A stretch of 64,000 bases of DNA, taken from contig NC_061795.1 of NCBI RefSeq assembly GCF_021462225.1, positions 6,293,501-6,357,500 of the forward strand. The letters are read 5' to 3'. Position numbers and translations under genes: made by a program. The notes beneath the pieces were generated by a model. That model was not told where the DNA came from, did no database searches, and worked only from the letters and a program-made list of their open reading frames with translations. Shown here piece by piece: positions 1 to 10,520 of the stretch. The DNA comes from Girardinichthys multiradiatus. Its lineage: Eukaryota; Chordata; Actinopteri; Cyprinodontiformes; Goodeidae. Within the stretch, counting starts at the first letter, position 1, and each line of letters begins with the position of its first letter.

Positions 1-1
1 T

Positions 2-495
2 AAGGTTGCTGTAGATAAACCTTTACTTAAGAAACCTTTGCTTGATCGAGATGACTTGAAAAATTACAGACCTGTATCCAATCTTCCGTTCTTATCTAAA
101 ATTCTTGAGAAAATAGTTGCTAATCAAACGTGTGAGCATTTACACAGCAATGATCTGTTTGAAGAGTTTCAGTCAGGTTTCAGAACTCATCATAGGATGG
201 AAACAGCACTAGTGAAAGTCAGTAATGATATTCTACTGGTCTCAGATAATGGACTTATGTCTGTACTTGTCCTGTCAGATGTCAGCGCTGCATTTGATAC
301 AGTCGATCACAGTATTCTCTTAGAAAGGCTGGAATATGCTGTAGGGATCAGGGGAACAGCACTAGGCTGGTTTAAATCTTATTTGTCTGACAGATTCCAG
401 TTTGTTCATGTAAATGATAAATCATCTTCAAAGTCCAGGGTTAATTGTGGAGTACCACAGGGTTCAGTGCTTGGGCCAATTCTTTTCACTATATA
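2..495 (+). mobile_element. L2-like LINE reverse transcriptase fragment
   Basis: An open frame of about 164 codons encodes the fingers and palm of a non-LTR reverse transcriptase. It contains NYRPVSNLPFLSKILEK, the palm motif SAAFDTVDHS and the motif GVPQGSVLGPILF. These are the usual conserved blocks of Jockey-group LINEs, and the wording resembles fish L2. The catalytic YADD block is not present because a Tc1 element interrupts the frame right after ILFTI. Later parts of a similar element appear at 2200-2510, 2820-3435 and 4287-5490, so these pieces probably come from one 5'-truncated L2 copy. It is not a host gene. The clade is inferred from motif wording and from the 3' tail. Confidence 0.8.
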
Positions 496-2072
496 AACTG
501 CTCAAAAAAATAAAGGGAACACTTAAACAACACAATATAACTCCAAGTAAATTAAACTTCTGTGAAATCAAACTGTCCACTTAGGAAGCAACACTGATTG
601 ACAATCAATTTCACATGCTGTTGTGCAAATGGAATAGACAACAGGGGGAAATCTTTGGTGATTAGCAAGACACACTCAATAAAGGAGTGGTTCTGCAGGT
701 GGGGACCACAGACCACTTCTCAGTACCTATGCTTTCTGGATGATGTTTTGGTCACATTTGAATGTTGGTGGTGCTTTGACACTTATGGTACCATGAGGCA
801 GACTCCACAACCCACACAAGTGGCTCAGGTAGTGCAGCTCATCCAGGATGGCACATCAATGCGAGCTGTGGCAAGGTTTGCTGTGTCTGTCAGTGTAGTG
901 TCCAGGTCCTGGAGGCGCTACCAGGAGACAGGACAGTACACCAGGAGACATGGAGGAGGCCGTAGGAGGGCAATAACCCAGCAGCAGGACTGCTACCTCT
1001 GCCTTTGTGCAAGGAGGAACAGGAGGAGCACTGCCAGAGCCCTGCAAAATGACCTCCAGCAGGCCACAAATGTGCATGTGTCTGCACAAACGGTTAGAAA
1101 CCGACTCCATGAGGATGGTATGAGCGCCCAACGTCCACAAATGGGGGTTGTGCTCACAGCCCAACACCGTACAAGATGCTTGGCATTTGCCAGAGAACAC
1201 CAGGATTGGCAAATTTGCCACTGGCACCCTGTGCTCTTCACAAATGAAAGCAGGTTCACAGTGAGCACATATGACAGATGTGACAGAGTCTGGAGACACC
1301 GTGGAGAGCAATCTGCTGCCTGCAACATCCTTAAGCATGACCGGTTTGGCAGTGGGTCTGTAATGGCGTGGGGTTGCATGTCTTTGGAGGGACACGCGGC
1401 CCTCCATGTGCACGCTAGAGGTAGCCTGACTGCCATTAGGTACCGAGATGAGATCCTCAGACCCCTTGTGAGACCATATGCTGGTGCGGTTGGCACTGGG
1501 TTCCTCCTAATGCAGGACAATACTACACCTCATGTGGCTGGAGTGTGTCAGCAGTTCCTGCAAGATGAAGACATTGAAGCTATGGAGTGGCCCGCCCGTT
1601 CCCCAGACCTGAATCCATTTGAGCACATCTGGGACATCATGTCTCGCTCCATCCACCAAAGTCACGTTGCACCACAGACTGTCCAGGAGTTGGCGGATGC
1701 TGTAGTCCAGGTCTGGGAGGAGATCCCTCAGGAGACCATTCGCCATCTCATCAGGAGCATGCCCAGGCGTTGTAGAGAGGTCATACAGGCACGTGGAGGC
1801 CACACACAATACTGAGCCTCATTTTGACTTGTTTTAAGGACATTACACCAAAGTTGGATCAGCCTGTAGTGTGTTTTTCCACTTTAATTTTGTGTGTGAC
1901 TCCAAATCCAGGCCTCCATTGGTTAATAAATTTGATTTCCATTGATGATTTTTGTGTGATTTTGTAGTCAGCACATTCAACTTTGTACAGAACAAAGTAT
2001 TCAATGAGAATATTTCATTCTTTCCGATCTAGGATGTGTTATTTGAGTGTTCCCTTTATTTTTTGAGCAGTG
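496..2072 (+). mobile_element. Tc1-like DNA transposon with TA target duplication
   Basis: Terminal inverted repeats read ACTGCTCAAAAAAATAAAGG at the left and the matching complement at the right (GAGCAGT at 2065-2071). The element is flanked by TA at 494-495 and 2073-2074, as expected for Tc1/mariner insertion. The length of about 1577 bp is normal for a full-length fish Tc1 element. It sits inside the L2-like reverse transcriptase, so it is younger than that LINE. It contains one long transposase frame (793-1815). Confidence 0.92.
793..1815 (+). CDS. Tc1-like transposase, open frame but catalytic Asp changed
   Basis: A 340-residue open frame starts at ATG 793 ([12 protein letters not shown]) and ends GGHTQY, the normal length for a Tc1 transposase. 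The frame is open further upstream, but the first ATG that fits the family is at 793. Residues 1-120 form the paired helix-turn-helix region that binds the inverted repeats. The DD34E catalytic domain follows. The second Asp is in LMQDNTTPH and the Glu is in [12 protein letters not shown]. The first catalytic position reads FTNESRF where the family has FTDESRF, so Asp is replaced by Asn. The enzyme is predicted inactive although the frame is unbroken. It would act in the nucleus on its own element ends. One residue also seems missing in the N-terminal helix near VARFAVS. Confidence 0.85.
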   Translation: MRQTPQPTQVAQVVQLIQDGTSMRAVARFAVSVSVVSRSWRRYQETGQYTRRHGGGRRRAITQQQDCYLCLCARRNRRSTARALQNDLQQATNVHVSAQTVRNRLHEDGMSAQRPQMGVVLTAQHRTRCLAFAREHQDWQICHWHPVLFTNESRFTVSTYDRCDRVWRHRGEQSAACNILKHDRFGSGSVMAWGCMSLEGHAALHVHARGSLTAIRYRDEILRPLVRPYAGAVGTGFLLMQDNTTPHVAGVCQQFLQDEDIEAMEWPARSPDLNPFEHIWDIMSRSIHQSHVAPQTVQELADAVVQVWEEIPQETIRHLIRSMPRRCREVIQARGGHTQY

Positions 2073-2199
2073 TATATTAATTTAAAACAAAAAATAAAAA
2101 ATACATTGCTGCAGCAATAACAACCATATGCTGATTATTAGACATAATGTCTATGAAATATATTTATTTTTATTTCGATTTTGAGCCCATGAGCCTCAT
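2073..2199. other. Unassigned AT-rich spacer between L2 fragments
   Basis: About 125 bp of AT-rich sequence with no recognisable coding or repeat motif. The expected YADD segment of the LINE is missing here, so this may be degraded or replaced LINE sequence. Confidence 0.4.
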
Positions 2200-2510
2200 G
2201 AGCCCAACCAGTTAGACAGACTACAAGCATGTCTAGAAGACATCAAAACTTGGATGACTTTAAATTTTCTGCTTCTAAATTCAGACAAGACAGAGGTTGT
2301 CGTCTATGGACCACAGTCTTTGAAAAAGAATCTGCTTAGTCAACCACTTAATCTGGATGGCATTAAATTGGCCTCCAGTAATACAGTAAAAAACCTTGGT
2401 GTTATTTTTGACCAGGACATGTCATTTAAATCCCATCTTAAACAGGTTTATAGGATTTCCTTCTTTCACCTCCGGAACATAGCCAAAATTAGAAATATCC
2501 AAAACTGGTT
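2200..2510 (+). mobile_element. L2-like LINE fragment (post-catalytic RT region)
   Basis: Translation gives a block ending in IKTWMTLNFLLLNSDKTEVV followed by NTVKNLGVIFDQDMSF and HLRNIAKIRN. This is the thumb-side region of L2/Jockey-group reverse transcriptases. It continues the element broken at 495. After about 2510 the reading is lost, and roughly 300 bp of unrelated AT-rich sequence follows before the next L2 segment at 2820. Confidence 0.8.
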
Positions 2511-2819
2511 CTGTCCAGATACTGATACAGCACACACGTCCACATCTGGCATTCAAGAACACAAAGATTGGCTGGGGTGCGAATAGTACTGTTCCCAGAA
2601 CTCCCCCACGCACACAAGTTCCTGCTCAGTCTGCATAGCAGATGCAAATCTAAGACAAGATGACAATTCTGTTAATAGTTCATTAAAGTACTTTGAAAAT
2701 ACATGTGAAAAGTATTCAAACCACTTCTATCAAAGTTCACCAAATTAAATAAATGAAAATCTATTTTAATGGCAAATCATAAGGATAAAGAACCTTTTTA
2801 AACTAAGCAATGATAATTT

Positions 2820-3435
2820 ATGAACAAATCTTCCAACACTTACTATCAGGATGTCCACAAAATGCAGTTAAAAGCCTTCAGCTGATACAAATTGCTGCAG
2901 CAAGAGGTATGACTAAAATTAAAAACAGAGATCATATTTCTCCTATTTTAGCTTCTCTTCACTGGCTCCCTGCTAAATCCAGAATATAATTTAAAATTCT
3001 CCTTCTCACATATAAAGCCCTTAATGATCTAGCTCCATCATACATCCGAGATCTGATTGGTCCATATGTTCCTAACAGAGCACTTCGTTCTCATACTGCA
3101 GGTTTACTGGTGGTTCCTAGAGTCTCTAGAAGTAGAATGGGAGGCAGATCCTTTAGTTATCAGGCTCCTCTCCTGTGGAACCAGCTCCCAGTTTTAGTCC
3201 GTGAGGCAGACACCCTGTCTACTTTTAAGGCTAGGCTTAAAACTTTCCTTTTTGATAAAGCTTATAGTTAGAGTGGCTTAGGTTATCCTGAGCTATCTCC
3301 GTAGTTATGCTGCTATAGGCTTAGGCTGCTGGAGGACATAATGACCACTTTCACTCTTTCTGCTACATTCTCATTGTATTCTCCAATTTTGCATTATTTG
3401 CTGTTTTTTCAGCTTTTAACTTCATGTTCTCTTGC
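2820..3435 (+). mobile_element. L2-like LINE C-terminus and start of 3' UTR
   Basis: Degraded C-terminal LINE coding sequence is readable in pieces, including LASLHWLPAKSR, LIGPYVPNRALRSH and ARLKTFLFDKAYS. This is followed by the L2 3' UTR with a CTGCTGGAGGACATAATGAC block. The same 3' UTR occurs antisense at 15430-16386 and 41494-41644. It is interrupted at 3436 by a solo LTR and resumes at 4287 with a duplicated CTTGC. Confidence 0.82.
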
Positions 3436-4286
3436 TGTCACATTGTGGTTTTGGGGTGGACCGAAGCACAGGCAAGAGCTTGGTAGCAGCATTTCAAGCA
3501 GTCTTCAGTTTTATTCACAGGAAGCTAAACGTAACAAAACTCACTGCAGGTACAAGCATGAAATAGTCCAAAACTTACGAGTATCACTGCAGGAACGTAG
3601 CAAAGGCTGAACTTAATCAGGGGTAGTGAACGGATGTGAAATGAGGAACCAGCAAAGGACAATGAAAACAAAACCAACTAATATACAGAGTGAGAACAAA
3701 GGTAGGTAATCAAGGAACTAAGAACAGGTCTGACAAGTAGGCAGGAAGGCAGAGGGAACAGGTGAAAACAATACATAGATTAAAACATGACGAGGGACTA
3801 ATAAACAATACCAAAACGAAACTATAAACAAATAACCAAATGAAGCATGAGAGTAAAGAATAATCATGAACCGAGAAACTAGAGAGAACATAAGAAACAC
3901 CATAACCTAAGAACGAACAAGGAACCCATAAAGCAAACCAGATTACACAGTAACAAAACCTAACACCACACAGACTGAACTGACAGGAAAGGAAGCAGAG
4001 AACATGAGGACTAGGATGTAAACAAACAAAATGTAAACAATAAGTAAACACAACCTAACCAGAGGGCTGGAGAAATAAGATAAACAGAGCACAATAATAA
4101 TAAACATAATAATAACAATAATGACAACAAAGAGAAAACCATACTAAGTCATAACTAAGAAAGATAACACTAACTAAAGGAGCTATGAATGAGGAGGGAG
4201 AGAAACACAACTTAACACTCAAAATAACTGAGGAGAAAACAAAACACAAAGCCAACACAGAGTCCAAAAGATGACACACCCTGACA
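3436..4286 (-). mobile_element. Solo LTR with 5-bp target duplication
   Basis: An 851-bp block begins TGTCACATTG and ends CCCTGACA on the + strand, so it has the TG...CA ends of an LTR. It is flanked by the perfect direct repeat CTTGC at 3431-3435 and 4287-4291. Read on the - strand, it runs from TGTCAGGG through a TATA-like stretch to an AATAAA signal near its 3' end, which gives the likely orientation. There is no gag or pol, so it is a solo LTR left by recombination. Family (gypsy-like or BEL-like) cannot be decided. Confidence 0.85.
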
Positions 4287-5021
4287 CTTGCTTTTCTCTT
4301 CCTAGAAGCTACACCTGGCCTGACTCTGTATCTACCTGTGACCACTTCCTGGAGGGGGGCATCGTCCAAGCTTCTGCTGCCAAGAACTTAATGCTCACCT
4401 TCTACCGATGATCCACTTGGGCCTGTCTTTCAGTGTTTAACCCAATTTTTCTCCTAGACATAGCTACTGACTGAGCGTGTACTGGGACTAACTTTATGTG
4501 CTCTCTCTCTCTCATACTCTAACCTTGAAAACTGGCTCAGAGTTTATCTGTTTTTTTCTTCCTAGATGAAACCACTAAAGGAGCTCCATTGATTAACATT
4601 TACTTTTCCTTCCCATAGAAAGTACTCCTCGATCAGTGCTTCTGTGTTCTTTTTGTGTCTCTGCTCTCTCAAACCCTCAGTCGGCCATGGCAGATGGCCA
4701 TTCATGCTGAGCCTGGTTCTGCTGGAGGTTTCTTCCTGTTAAAAGGGAGTTTTTCCTCTCCACTGTCACTACATGCATGCTTAGTATGAGGGATTGCTGC
4801 AAAGTCAACGCCAAGGACTGTCCACTGTCCCTACATGCTCATCCAGGAGTGACTGCTGCAGGTCACTGACTCGTTGCAATCTGCTGGGTTTCCTTAGATA
4901 GAAAGACTTTTTATCAAATTTGAATAAATAACTCAATCTGACTGCACTGTTCAATGGTTAGGATTAATTGCAATGTATGTACCTGACTTGAAATCTGTAT
5001 GATTCAATTGAATTGACTTTG
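4287..5021 (+). mobile_element. L2-like LINE 3' UTR
   Basis: This continues the L2 3' UTR after the solo LTR. It includes the typical fish blocks GCCTGGTTCTGCTGGAGG, TTTCTTCCTGTTAAAAGGG and GGGATTGCTGCAAAGTC. It ends at ATTGAATTGACTTTG, where a further insertion separates it from its final tail at 5416. Confidence 0.85.
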
Positions 5022-5415
5022 CCCATTTTAAACCTTTCACACAATGGAACAGGAAACAACACTCCAATTATTTTTACCTCTGCCTTCCTGCCTCCCTGTT
5101 GGATGGTGTAAGGGGGAGTCAGGTTTTGCCTAAAGCGGCTCAATTATGGTTGAGGTGCAAACACATCCTCCATTTCTGCTACCTGTGCGACCCCTTCTCT
5201 TTTCCAATGGTTATAATCAGTCTGACAGAGAGAGGTACCCCCAATCCTTGTGGTTTTTAGTATAACGATGGCCACCAGTGGGCTCCACATGGACAAACTT
5301 TATCAGTTTATTATTTTACTTAGTACCCCTACACATAGCCAATTCTAAAATGGCCAAACTCTAACACTCAGTAGTTTATTCTAACCTCCCCAACAACCTT
5401 GCACCATTCCAAACC
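5022..5415. mobile_element. Insertion in the L2 tail, probably SINE-related
   Basis: About 394 bp separates ATTGAATTGACTTTG from CCTTTGTGAAGTGCCTTGAG, which are adjacent in other copies of this tail. Part of it (5287-5335, ending in ACTTAGTACCCCTACACATAG) is the complement of sequence at 16535-16570, so it is a repeated element. No boundaries or target duplication were resolved. Confidence 0.45.
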
Positions 5416-5490
5416 CTTTGTGAAGTGCCTTGAGACGACATGTGTTGTGAATAGGCGCTATATAAATAAAACTTAAATTGAAGTTTTTGT
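5416..5490 (+). repeat. L2 terminal tail
   Basis: The block AAGTGCCTTGAGACGACATG followed by CGCTATATAAATAAAAC is the extreme 3' tail of the fish L2-like LINE. It ends in TTAAATTG rather than the usual GAATTGAATTG. Confidence 0.75.
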
Positions 5491-5494
5491 CCAT

Positions 5495-7200
5495 ATTATT
5501 TAACCAGAGAGTTCACCGGTGTTATTTTGGCAAGGCTTTATGTTCCACCATCAGCTGTTGCTGATGCTGCATGTGATGCCATCAGCTCAGTTGTTGCTAA
5601 GCTACAAACACAACAACCCAATGCGTTTGTGGCAATATCTGGTGATTTTAACCATGCTTAACTCTCTGCCACACTTCCAGTGTTTCAACAGTTTGTCAGC
5701 TGCTCTACCAGAGAAAACAAACCGTTGGATTTGTTTTATGCAAATGTCAAGGACTCATACATCTCTAAAGTGCCTTAAGATGACATGTGTTATGAATTGG
5801 CATTATATAAATAAAACTGAATTGAATTGAATTAAAGCAAGACCTCCTCTAGGCAAATCAGATCACAATCTTGTTTTAGTCTCTGCTCAAAATATAAGCC
5901 CCTTGTTCAGAGGCAACCTGTAATAAAGTAAACTGTGAGAAGATGGTCACAGGAAGCTGAAGAAGCCCTGCGAGGTTGCTTTGAGGCCAAAGACTGGGAC
6001 GCACTGTGCCAGCCCCATGGAAAGGACATCAGTGCCATGACTGAATGTGTAACCAACTATAAAAACGTCTGTGTGGATAACACCATCCCAACCAGAACGT
6101 CGAGATGCAAGCAGAAAGCAGAAAGAAGATCTGAACGATGGATGTCTGGACAGAGCCAATTAACTAAATACATTCTTCAATAGGTTCGGTTCAGAAACAA
6201 GCCCAGCATCCTTCAGTCCTTCCAAAAGCCAAACAGACATATCACCCTATCCCACCCTCCTTTGACCCACAGCTTTCCTGTCACACCTCAAATGTTTTAT
6301 CTTCCTCCTCAGCCATTGACCTTTCTGCTTCTATATGTTGTCTTCAACCAAATTAGAAGATGCTGACACTCCCTTTGCCTCCACCTTCCACCTGTGTGTC
6401 TCAAGACGTCAGGTGAAGAGGGAACTAGAGATTAAACCAAAATATGACTGCATGTCCAGATCATGTCAGCCCTAGAGCCCTAAAGGCCTGTGCAGAGCAG
6501 CTCTGTGGGATTCTGCAGCACCTCTTCAACCTTAGTCTGGCCCAGAAGAAGGTTCCGGTGTTGTGGAAGACCTACTGTCTTGTTCCGGTACCAAATAAAA
6601 CTCACCCATTAGTCCTCAATTATTATAGACCTGTTTCCCTGACATCCTACTTCTTGAAGGTCCTAGAATGCCTCATGTGGCCCGCCTGAGTAAGCAAACA
6701 TTAAACTAATAAACTAACCAGGACCCCCTTCAGTTTGCTTATCGCTGTAGAGTTGGAGTTGAAGATGCCATTATACACCTGCTTCAACAAACCCACTGTC
6801 ATCTGGACAAAGCCAGCAGCAATGTGAGAATCATGTTCTGCGATTTCTCCTGTGCATTTAACACAAGTCAACCTGATTTGCTTTGACAGAAACTCCAGAA
6901 GACTCAGGTGGAGGCCTCAATAATCTCCTGGATCAAAGACTACCTGACAAACAGACCACAGTTTGTGAGACTGAAGGGTTTTGTGTCTAACCAGGTAGTC
7001 AGCAGCACAGGAGCACCACAGGGAACTGTTCTCTCACCATTCCTTTTGACTCTGTACACCTCAGACTTCCAGTACAAGACAGACTCCTGTCATCTGCAGA
7101 AATACTCAAAAGATTCTGCAGTCGTGGGGTGGATCAGAGATGAACAAGGAGCTGAGTACAGGGAGCTGGTGGACCGCTTTGTGGCATGGTGCAGAAACAA
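5495..7200 (+). mobile_element. Jockey-group LINE: endonuclease end and RT start, degraded
   Basis: This is a broken non-LTR retrotransposon. Its endonuclease C-terminus reads LYVPPSAVADAACDAIS and AISGDFNHA. Linker sequence includes RRWSQEAEEALRGCFEAKDW and VDNTIPTRT. RT blocks follow: YYRPVSLTS, then SWIKDYLTNRPQFVRL and GAPQGTVLSPFLLTLYTSDF. The frame is broken by several stops and shifts. The segment ends at WCRN where a G-rich element is inserted, and it resumes at 9841. An L2 tail is inserted at about 5771. Related fragments occur at 36950-38030, 41645-41800 and 61780-62215. Confidence 0.82.
5771..5834 (+). repeat. L2 tail inserted into the LINE endonuclease
   Basis: TGCCTTAAGATGACATGTG through ATATAAATAAAACTGAATTG is a short L2 3' tail. 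It interrupts the endonuclease coding sequence between KDSYIS-like and PPLGKSDHNLVL-like segments. TAAAG occurs on both sides (5766-5770 and 5833-5837), consistent with a short target duplication. Confidence 0.7.
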
Positions 7201-9839
7201 GGCGCTCTGTTGGCTCTGCCCCGTGGGTTCAGGGGTGGCTGGACATGCTGGTCATGTGCCCTCCTTTGTATGGCGTATTTTGGTTGCGCTGGGCTGGCTG
7301 GCTGGTCTGCTCCTTTGTTTGGAGTGGGGCCGCATTCTTGGCCGCTTGGGCGCTTGTGGCTGGGTCCTTTTTGTTGGGGGTCGGTGGCTACTTCGGGCGG
7401 CGGACTGGGTAACGGGGCTGGGGTTCAGGGTCTGAGGGGCTGGGTGGTTCCGGGGGGGGCTGGGGACGTTGGTCCCGGTTTTCAGTTGGTTCTCGGGGCC
7501 TGTTACCTGTCCCTAGTTTTTTGCCCGGCAGATGTGCCTATGCCTCCCTCCTTTGTTGGGACTCGGCAAACGGGGGTGCCTATTGGGGTCAGCAGGGGAG
7601 CTGGCTCCCTGGGAGAGCGGTTTGCCCCCCTGTCTTTCCCTCCCCATCCCCAGACACCTCCCTCTGCCAGCTCCATCACAATACCACTCATGGAGGGCCT
7701 TGGGGTGCGGGTGCGCCATCGGAGTGCCACAAGGGTTTTCCATCTCCACGGTCCCATGGCAGCCTGTGCCCCAATTTTATTGTACAACTTAGACACTCTC
7801 ACTTATAACATTTTCACGACATTCACATGTAGGGTCTTGGGGGTGGGCGCACTCAATGGCATCAGGAGGGAAGGATATCCTAGTAGCCTAACCTCTAAGG
7901 TTAGGCTAACCAATTATATCTAAGGATATAATTGCATGTAGACATTGAGGGTTCAGAGTGGCGGGGGGAGCTGGTATTGGGGGTCAGGTCTTGGGGATTG
8001 TGTGGTGCTGGGCTGGCATTTCGGTTTTCTCAGGATCGCTTGGGTTCCCTTGGGGGGCCCTAGTATGCCGGCTGGGGGGTCTTAGCCAATGTTTATTGGG
8101 ATGTGGCCCCGCTTGGATGGAGGGGATGGACTGCTTCGTGGCCATGCGGGGGTGCCACGGGTGGGGTCTGCCCTGTTGCGCCGGTGGGCGGGGGTGGCGC
8201 TGCGCAGGGCCCTTGCCTTGCCGTTGTGGCGCGCTGTGTGGTGGGGGAGCGGGGTGCGGCGGGTGTTCTTAGAGCGGGGCTGTGTGTGGAGCTTGCGCTG
8301 TGTGGGTGTGGCTTCATTGGCTTCTCGGCCACGGAGTTCACCTGTGGGGGTGTGCCCCTGTGGGGGTGGGGATTCGTGCCATTTGGGTTCGGGGGGATGT
8401 GTTCAATATCGGTATCCTTGTTGGGGTTGGCCCTGTGGGGAGGTTCTTGTTCTTGTTGGGGTTCACTGGTGGTGGGAGACTCATGGGGTTGAGATCAGGG
8501 CTCGTTGGGGGGTCGGGACCGCTCCGTCCTGGGGCGGCTTCGGTTGGCGGGTTGCTTTGGGCCATGTGGACCCCTCTTTTTTACATAGCCCCCTCTCCGG
8601 AGGTGGATGGGGGTTGTTGGGGACTGGGTTCAGGGCAGGGGGGCAGGACCTGGGCCGGGGTCACCCGGGTCTGGGCAGTACCGGCGCTGTCTGCCTGCCT
8701 CTGCCCCAGGAGGGAAGGGGACTACCTCCTGGGTCCGGGGGATGGTTGCCCTGAGGGGGTACAGGCGCCTGGACCTGGTAGTATAGAGTATGCATGGGGG
8801 GTGTGAGTGAGTGTATGACGTCCATTGTTGTTATCCTTATGTTGGGTGTGAGTGATTTTATGTGTCTGTATGAGGGTGGGAGTGGGTGATTGTGACTGTG
8901 TGTGCCTGTTTTTTTGGGGGGTTTTTTTGCGACAGGTTGGGTCTTGAACTGCTCCCTCTCCTGGATCAGCTTCCTCCCCGCCACACCGCCTGCTGGTGGT
9001 TGGAGTCTCTGCCCACTGGTGTACTTGTGGTTTTCGGTGTCCACGGCCGGGTGCTTTGGTGTGGGCTGGCTCACTCCCGGTGGCTGCTTGCCGGGGCCTT
9101 GCCCCCTGGGTTCTGTCGGGCCTCTGCTTGGGGGGAGGTGTGTCCCGGGGTCTTGGGCCTTTAGGTCCATTGCTGGATCTGCTCGGGCGTGGACGGCTGC
9201 CGGCGGAGCCTGTGGACTCGTCGCTGTGGCTCCCTGGGGCTTCTGCACTGTCGCTGCTGGGTAGTTCCCCTGGGACTCTCCACTGCTCTTCTCTGGGGGG
9301 GTTGCGGTAGTCCCGGCGGTGGTTCTCCTGGGGTTCTTGTGCTTTGGGGGGCCTTTAGATGTCTGTGACTCTGTTCTCCTCAGTGTCCGTCCAGGGACCA
9401 TGGGGCAGGCCTGTGGGTCCTCACACTCGCTATTGCATATTTTTGTGGAGAAACCTTGTATACAAAAGCGCGTCCACACTCATACTCACAGGTGTTAAGC
9501 TTCAGGTGTTGACAGATACACAGATGTTCTATTTTGGGCAGCACCTCTCACTAAGTACATTTTACATTTTACACTCTTTCCTCCTTTTCTCCCCTTTTTC
9601 CCCATCTCTCTCTTTTTTGAGCTTAATTTTTCCTTTTCATTTCAGTCTCCGTGTCCGTAACAATTGAAATATTCCCAAAGAAGTTTATAATAAAGTTTCT
9701 TCTATAAATATCAAGCAGAGCTTTAAAGCATTAGCTGTGATGCTCTGCTTGTGAAAGTAAATCTGTTGGGCAATTTCTTGGCACTCAGACAACAATTCTG
9801 AGCGATACTCTGCCGGACAGGACACGGTAAAAAAAAAAA
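7201..9839 (+). mobile_element. G-rich retroposed element with poly(A) tail
   Basis: A 2.64-kb insertion is flanked by AGAAACAA at 7193-7200 and 9840-9847 and ends in a run of about 12 A. The host LINE reads in frame across the junctions if it is removed. A poly(A) tail with short duplications marks it as a retroposed copy in + orientation. About 7201-9400 is strongly G-rich on the + strand with many GGGG runs. 9400-9700 is AT-rich and pyrimidine-rich. Many overlapping frames are open on both strands because of composition. None shows a recognisable domain, so no protein is called. It may be a 5'-truncated LINE with a G-rich 3' UTR. Confidence 0.72.
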
Positions 9840-9840
9840 A

Positions 9841-10520
9841 GAAACAATCATCTCATCTTGAACGTGAATAAAACAAAGGAGATGATTGTAGATATCAAGA
9901 GATACAAGAATAGGTCAAACACTATTTCCATCATGGGAGAAGAAGTGGAGGTGGTGTAGGAGTATAAATACCTCGTCGTTCCCCTGGACAACAGACTGGA
10001 GTGGAGATGCAACTGTGAAGCCATCTACAAGAAGGGACAGAGCAGACTGCACTTATTGAGAAAGCTTAGGTCCGTCGGTGTTTGCAGCAAGATGCTGCAT
10101 ATCTTCTATAAGTCTGTTGTGGAAAGTGTGATCTCTTCTGCCATCATCTGCTGGGGAAGCAGCATCAGAGCCAGGGACTTATAAAAGCTCAACAAGCTAA
10201 TAAAGAAGGCTGGCTCTGTTCTGGGGACTCCTCTGGAACCTCCGGAGATCATTGTGCAAGGAAGAATTCTTCATAAAATGAAGAAAATTATGGAGAACCC
10301 TGAGCATCCTCTTCATGAGACTGTTGTACACCAACAGAGTGTCTTCCGTCAGAGGCTTCTTCAGATCTGCTGTAAGACAGACCGCTACAGGAGATCCTTC
10401 CTGCGCACAGCCATCAGCATCTACAACGGCTCTTTGAAGAATCCTCCATAATATGAGCTAAACCAACATTTAATTTCCCATTGGGATTAATAAAGTATTT
10501 TTGAATCAAATTGAATTGAA
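9841..10520 (+). mobile_element. Jockey-group LINE, RT C-terminus and 3' tail
   Basis: The LINE from 5495-7200 resumes: NKTKEMIVDIKRYKNRSN, then EYKYLVVPLDNRLEW and LHLLRKLRSVGVCSKMLHIF. The C-terminal region VFRQRLLQICCKTDRYRRSF and NGSLKNPP follows. Two in-frame stops break it. After the stop a short UTR, TTTCCCATTGGGATTAATAA, leads into an ATTGAATTG-rich tail ending near 10520. The same tail type occurs at 34200-34322. Confidence 0.83.

Noticed and set aside
7186..7923. Long open frames on both strands of the G-rich insertion, including a Pro-rich one on the - strand at 8661-9479
   Set aside because: They come from the low stop-codon content of G/C-rich DNA, overlap in several frames, and show no known domain or splice signals.
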